Below, piece by piece: positions 60,240 through 64,000 of a stretch of DNA of 64,000 bases. Location of the stretch: positions 7,439,017-7,503,016 of the forward strand of contig NC_053414.1 in assembly GCF_016859285.1 (NCBI RefSeq), in the 5' to 3' direction. The DNA comes from Xiphias gladius (taxonomy: Eukaryota > Chordata > Actinopteri > Istiophoriformes > Xiphiidae). The notes under the pieces are model-generated. The model did no database searches. It was not told where the DNA came from and saw only the letters and a list, made by a program, of their open reading frames with translations. A program made the position numbers and the translations under genes. Within the stretch, counting starts at the first letter, position 1, and the number at the start of each line of letters is the position of its first letter.

Positions 60240-60418
60240 AGGTGTGGGCGGAATACGTAACCAAATACGTGTGACGTAACGAGGCCTTGGAGTCAATACG
60301 TCCCGCCGCTTTGGAGGAACGACGCACTGCTTCTGGCGTAACCGCCGCTGGGTCCCTCGCTGCATGTATACCGTCATTGGTGTCGCTCGTATTGTCTGAA
60401 CAGCGCGTTAAAAATATC
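60240..60418 (+). promoter_or_regulatory. CpG-rich promoter of akap8-like gene
   Basis: CpG-dense, with no clear TATA box. It contains a CRE-like TGACGTAA at 60272-60279, repeated TACGT words and an inverted CCAAT (ATTGG) at 60376-60380. This is typical of a housekeeping promoter. The transcription start is not fixed. Confidence 0.55.
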
Positions 60419-63400
60419 ATGGACGGCAGAGGCTACGGATCTGGTAAATACACACTAGCCAGAAGACGTCGCGTCGGCGTTGTATGGCCAGATACATTTC
60501 CTAAGCCCACAGTTGTAAATGAGTTTTCCGGTTAGCCGCATGCTTTGTTGCCGTGTAACATTGTCTCGGTGTGTTAGCTTTTAGCTAGTTAACATTTCGA
60601 GCTTGCCGGCAACAACAGCCAACCAGTAGTCTGTCGTAGCTTATAACAAAGACGCGTTAGCCAACTATGAAGTAATATTTCCCGTCTCTGTTGAGGTGAT
60701 AACCGGATTAACAAATTCATTTTAGAGGAAAGAAAAGAGCGGGCCCGTTCGCCAACATTGACGAAACATAGCTAGCTGGCTAGCCAGTTCGCCATCAGGC
60801 TGTTTATTTGCTAGTATGCTAACATAGAGCGTTGTGTGGCCCATTGTTGGGTGGTTGTAGGGCGTATTAGATGCTTTGCTAAAGTTAGCTGGCTAATTCT
60901 GTTAAAATGGAGTCAGTGTAGGAATAATAGACTTTCAACGGCTAGTTAAGAAAATGGCCGCCTCAACAAAAATGCTTCCAAAACGTACGTTGTATTAATA
61001 TTACCGTCGCTAATACTGTTGTGTTCTTACGAATGCGAATTTCCCGTTTGACTGCGCCACTAAAACAGAAAGCTGTCAGATTAATTGTCTAATTAAAGAA
61101 GAGAGAGAGAGAAATCGACTTGCGGCTGAAGAGCTGAGTCCAGTCCATTTTGAATTGTATTCTAATCAATAATTTACTACTTAGATGACTGAAATGAATC
61201 TACACTGCCATGTGGTCTCGTTGGTGACAAAATGTCTTGGCAGAAACGTCAACATTTATTACTATTACTCAGTTTGCTAATACCAACGTATTGTCTTATT
61301 TTGTAGGTTACTCCAGTTGGGGAGGTGGCGGGTCAGGCAGCAGAGGTAAGGAAGTGTGTGAATACACTCCTGCACTGTATGAGAGCACAAAGACACTCAG
61401 TAAGAGTTTGTCCTGCTGTAGGGCTGCCCAACATCAAGTTTTTGTTTAAGCTACACTAGGCGATATTGACAAAAATCAGATGTCAGTTATTTTGACTGAA
61501 TGCCCCTATTGATCTTGTATCTGTTTGTAGTATGATTACAAATTTTTATCAGCTTGTGATCAGTCAATTGATAATGCAATAATTTGTTTAGTAGCATCTG
61601 AATAGGTGCTTTTCCATCAGCTGGATTTTGATTATATGAATCCGAAATGAATCTACACTGCCATATGGTCTCGTTGGTGACCAAATGTCTTGGCAGAAAC
61701 GTCAGCATTTATTACTTTACTCAGTTTGCTAATACCAACGTATTGTCTTATTTTGTAGGTTACCACAGATTTATTATTATAGTAAGGGAAGTGATAGTGG
61801 TCACATTAATGGTTTTCAATTCTTCACTATATTAGGTTCTGGTGGCTTTGACCTGTATGGGGGAGGTTATAAGGACTCAATGTCTGGGCTCGGGGGCTAC
61901 GGAGGAGGAGGAGGAGGAGGCGGCCACATGAAGAGAGGTCTCTCTGGAGCATCCCTGCTCTCATCCACAGGCACACATGCGGATGCAGTCATTGCCAAAA
62001 TTAACCAGCGTCTGGACATGCTCACTCAGTTGGAGGGGGGTCTGAAAGGGTCTCGGGGTGACAGGTAATAACTTTATTCCTTATTTCCATATCGTATTCA
62101 TCTGTCAGACACCACTACTGCAAATCCATGCCAGTAAGAGTATCAAATTTCCCACTAGTGTCTTTCATGTTTGAAGTTAAATAACAGCACAAGTCATAAT
62201 TTGGCATCTCGTTGGTTGAGAATGTTGTATCTGAATGTTACGTTATGTTTGGATTATCTAGCCAGTTAAGCGTTGCTTGTTTTTGGATTCATCCGAAAAA
62301 GGATCTCAGGAAATGTCTTCACATTTTGCTGTGGTGTAAAAAGATGCTTAGGCCTTCTAATGCTATTGGTAATATAAAAGTCAAACAGTCTTGTCCTAGT
62401 TTCGGGCCTGTAGTGGAACAGAGATTTGTAAAATCGGTGAAAAAAACAAAGGCCATGTCAATGTGGTTGGAAAACTTAGTTGTTATTGTTATAGAATGGT
62501 ATGGTTGTTCCAGTAAATCGGGCTGTTTAGCCTTTTAAAGAATTTACTTACATTTCACTCTAATCTTGGTGAAAATACGTATGCTTCAATTCCCGTTTGT
62601 GAAGAAAGTGGTGTGAGTTGCTCACAGGTTGCATTTGAATGCCTCAGCATCTGTGGAAGCTTCCATTGCTCCCCATTTGCTATGTTGTGGTTTGTCTGAT
62701 TGCTGGGAAGAAATGGTGTGATGCCTCAAAACCTTAGATGCTGTGAAAATGCATGGCCACTCTTTGGAGGTGCAATTACAGACCAGCTTTAAGATTGTAA
62801 CCGATTGGAGCCAGTCCATCTTTAAGTAGCACTCCTTGAACATTGCTTTTGTCTTGACTTTGTGTTTATTTGTTCATAATTATGTTCATACATCACTTTG
62901 TTTCTCTCATCCTCCATGTGACCTAACCCTGTGTTCCGGCTTTAGGTTGCACAAGAGAGATGAGTTTTCAGTTGTTAGCTTGAGATTACTTTGTCAAGCT
63001 GAAATGTTTATTGAAGGTTGCCTGCTGTATTTACAATAATGCCCTTAATCCTGGGGGGGAAGCCCAGTTTATATTTCATCCCTTTCACTGAGTATTCACT
63101 ATAATCCAGTCACTTTCCAGGATATTTCACCTCTTGCACCTGTCTCAGGGCATCAGTGGTTCTGACGGACCATGTTCATGCCTGTTCAAGGATTCACAGC
63201 CTATCCTTTAACAAGGAATTGAAGAAAGAAACTGCATTTCCCTAATCTGCAGGATACTGTTTGACCTCCAACAGAAAATGTGGTTGGATGAAACAAAACT
63301 AAATAATGAGAGAAAATTCATTAATATATTATAAAAGACCACATGCAGTGTTAACTTTTTTTGGATCATTAATTTCTGATCTAATGTGGTTTATGAAATA

Positions 63401-64000
63401 AAGGTGGGAGTGGCAAGAAAAACAAATGGAGAAAGCAAGACCATGGAGGAGAAGGAATAGCAGGTGGAGAAATCCAAACCTGACTGCCCTCCCTGCCTCC
63501 CTTGCTCTCTGCTTTTCTCTATCAATCCTCTCCCTCCCTCCTGCAGGTTTGACCAGTACGAGTCATTCGACTCGCGCACCTCCGCTCTCACCTCCTCCCG
63601 AGATCTCTACAGATCTGGCGGCGGTAGCTATGGTTATGGCGATGGCCGTGGGGACAATCTGCTGTTGGGTCAGCGAGGAGGCTCGGGCTTCGGAGGGGGA
63701 ATGGGGCTAGGGGGAGGAGGAGGCTTTGACAGCCCCTCCTCTTCCTATGGAGTCGCTAAAATGCGACAGAATATGAGGGAGTCCTTCACCAGTGGCCAGG
63801 GAGGAGGTTCTGGAGGAGGAGGAGGATGGGCTGGAGCAGGCCGACGTTCCCCCAGAAGGGGTGGAAGTGCCGGGGGTCGAGGAGCTGGAGGAGGGTTTGG
63901 AAGCCGCAGGTCTGATCCCACTCCATTAGGCGGTGGGAGGGGAGGTGGTAGTGGTGGCCAGTCCCACCATGGCCACTCTCCAGGAGGTGGTAGAGGCAAG
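60419..64000 (+). CDS. akap8l: AKAP8/AKAP8L-family nuclear protein (partial)
   Basis: Four coding exons: 60419-60443, 61307-61345, 61836-62064, and 63547 to the window edge. They give 249 residues in one unbroken frame, truncated at the right. The protein opens MDGRGYGSGYSSWGG, like AKAP8 MDQGYGGY. Exon 3 encodes IAKINQRLDML, the N-terminal signature shared by AKAP8 and AKAP8L. Exon 4 opens RFDQYESFDSR and DLYRSG, closest to AKAP8L, followed by long Gly/Arg/Ser-rich sequence. The family's paired AKAP95-type zinc fingers and the protein kinase A anchoring helix would lie beyond the window. Family members act on chromatin and RNA in the nucleus (chromosome condensation, splicing, helicase A binding). 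AKAP8 versus AKAP8L is not settled; the symbol is a best guess. Confidence 0.8.
61191..61360 (+). repeat. Duplicated exon-2 acceptor region, copy 1
   Basis: From GAAATGAATC through the acceptor TTTTGTAG this unit is about 96% identical over 116 bp to 61644-61758. Copy 1 carries the true exon 2 (61307-61345). Confidence 0.9.
61644..61795 (+). repeat. Duplicated exon-2 acceptor region, copy 2
   Basis: Repeats the intron end and acceptor of exon 2 and the first exon bases (GTTAC), then diverges. A GTAAGG donor follows at 61782, so a 23-bp interval (61759-61781) could be recognised as an exon. Its length is not a multiple of three. Confidence 0.85.

Noticed and set aside
1..64000. CRISPR array, operon, phage or insertion-sequence features
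   Set aside because: The DNA is vertebrate nuclear. The regular short arrays are microsatellites and no spaced direct repeats of CRISPR type are present.

Overview
The window looks like nuclear DNA of a teleost fish, probably a percomorph. The genes are split by GT-AG introns, CA/TG microsatellites are abundant, several interspersed repeats typical of fish introns are present, and it carries a tandem cluster of the fish-expanded 'CD22-like' immunoglobulin-receptor family. All calls come from reading the sequence; nothing was searched against a database. | LAYOUT. (1) 1-5.7 kb: non-coding, with an almost perfect 2 x 900-bp tandem duplication (1378-3178) and probably the 3' UTR of the next gene. 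(2) 5.7-15.3 kb, minus strand: a complete six-coding-exon glis2 gene (GLI-similar Kruppel-type transcription factor, predicted 489 aa, five C2H2 fingers). (3) 15.3-35 kb: almost no recognisable coding sequence. It holds simple repeats, fossil transposable elements, a >1 kb polypyrimidine tract and a CpG/GA-rich block near 33 kb that could be a distant glis2 promoter; one orphan exon-like ORF lies at 16650-16781 (+). (4) 35.2-55.5 kb, plus strand: an immune-receptor cluster of four copies of one gene type. These are a decayed copy A (35.2-37.4 kb), an apparently intact gene B (39.2-47.1 kb, 540 aa), an apparently intact gene C (49.5-53.5 kb, 567 aa) and a decayed copy D (54.6-55.5 kb). (5) 55.5-60.2 kb: repeats and non-coding DNA. 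(6) 60.2 kb to the right edge, plus strand: CpG-rich promoter and first four coding exons of an AKAP8/AKAP8L-family nuclear protein, cut by the window end. | HOW THE GENES RELATE. glis2 and akap8-like are ordinary nuclear genes flanking a lineage-specific receptor cluster. Genes B and C share one domain order: signal peptide, V-like, C2-like, a 35-residue truncated V-like 'half domain', C2-like, V-like, C2-like, transmembrane. Both have an arginine inside the membrane segment and no recognisable ITIM. That pattern suggests receptors that signal through a separate ITAM adaptor. Their upstream regions share a PU.1/Ets-like element, which fits leukocyte expression. | The best candidate for something undescribed is this receptor cluster: its conserved half-domain exon, its exon-by-exon uneven divergence, and the decayed copies on both sides. 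A second is the duplicated exon-2 acceptor region in the akap8-like gene.
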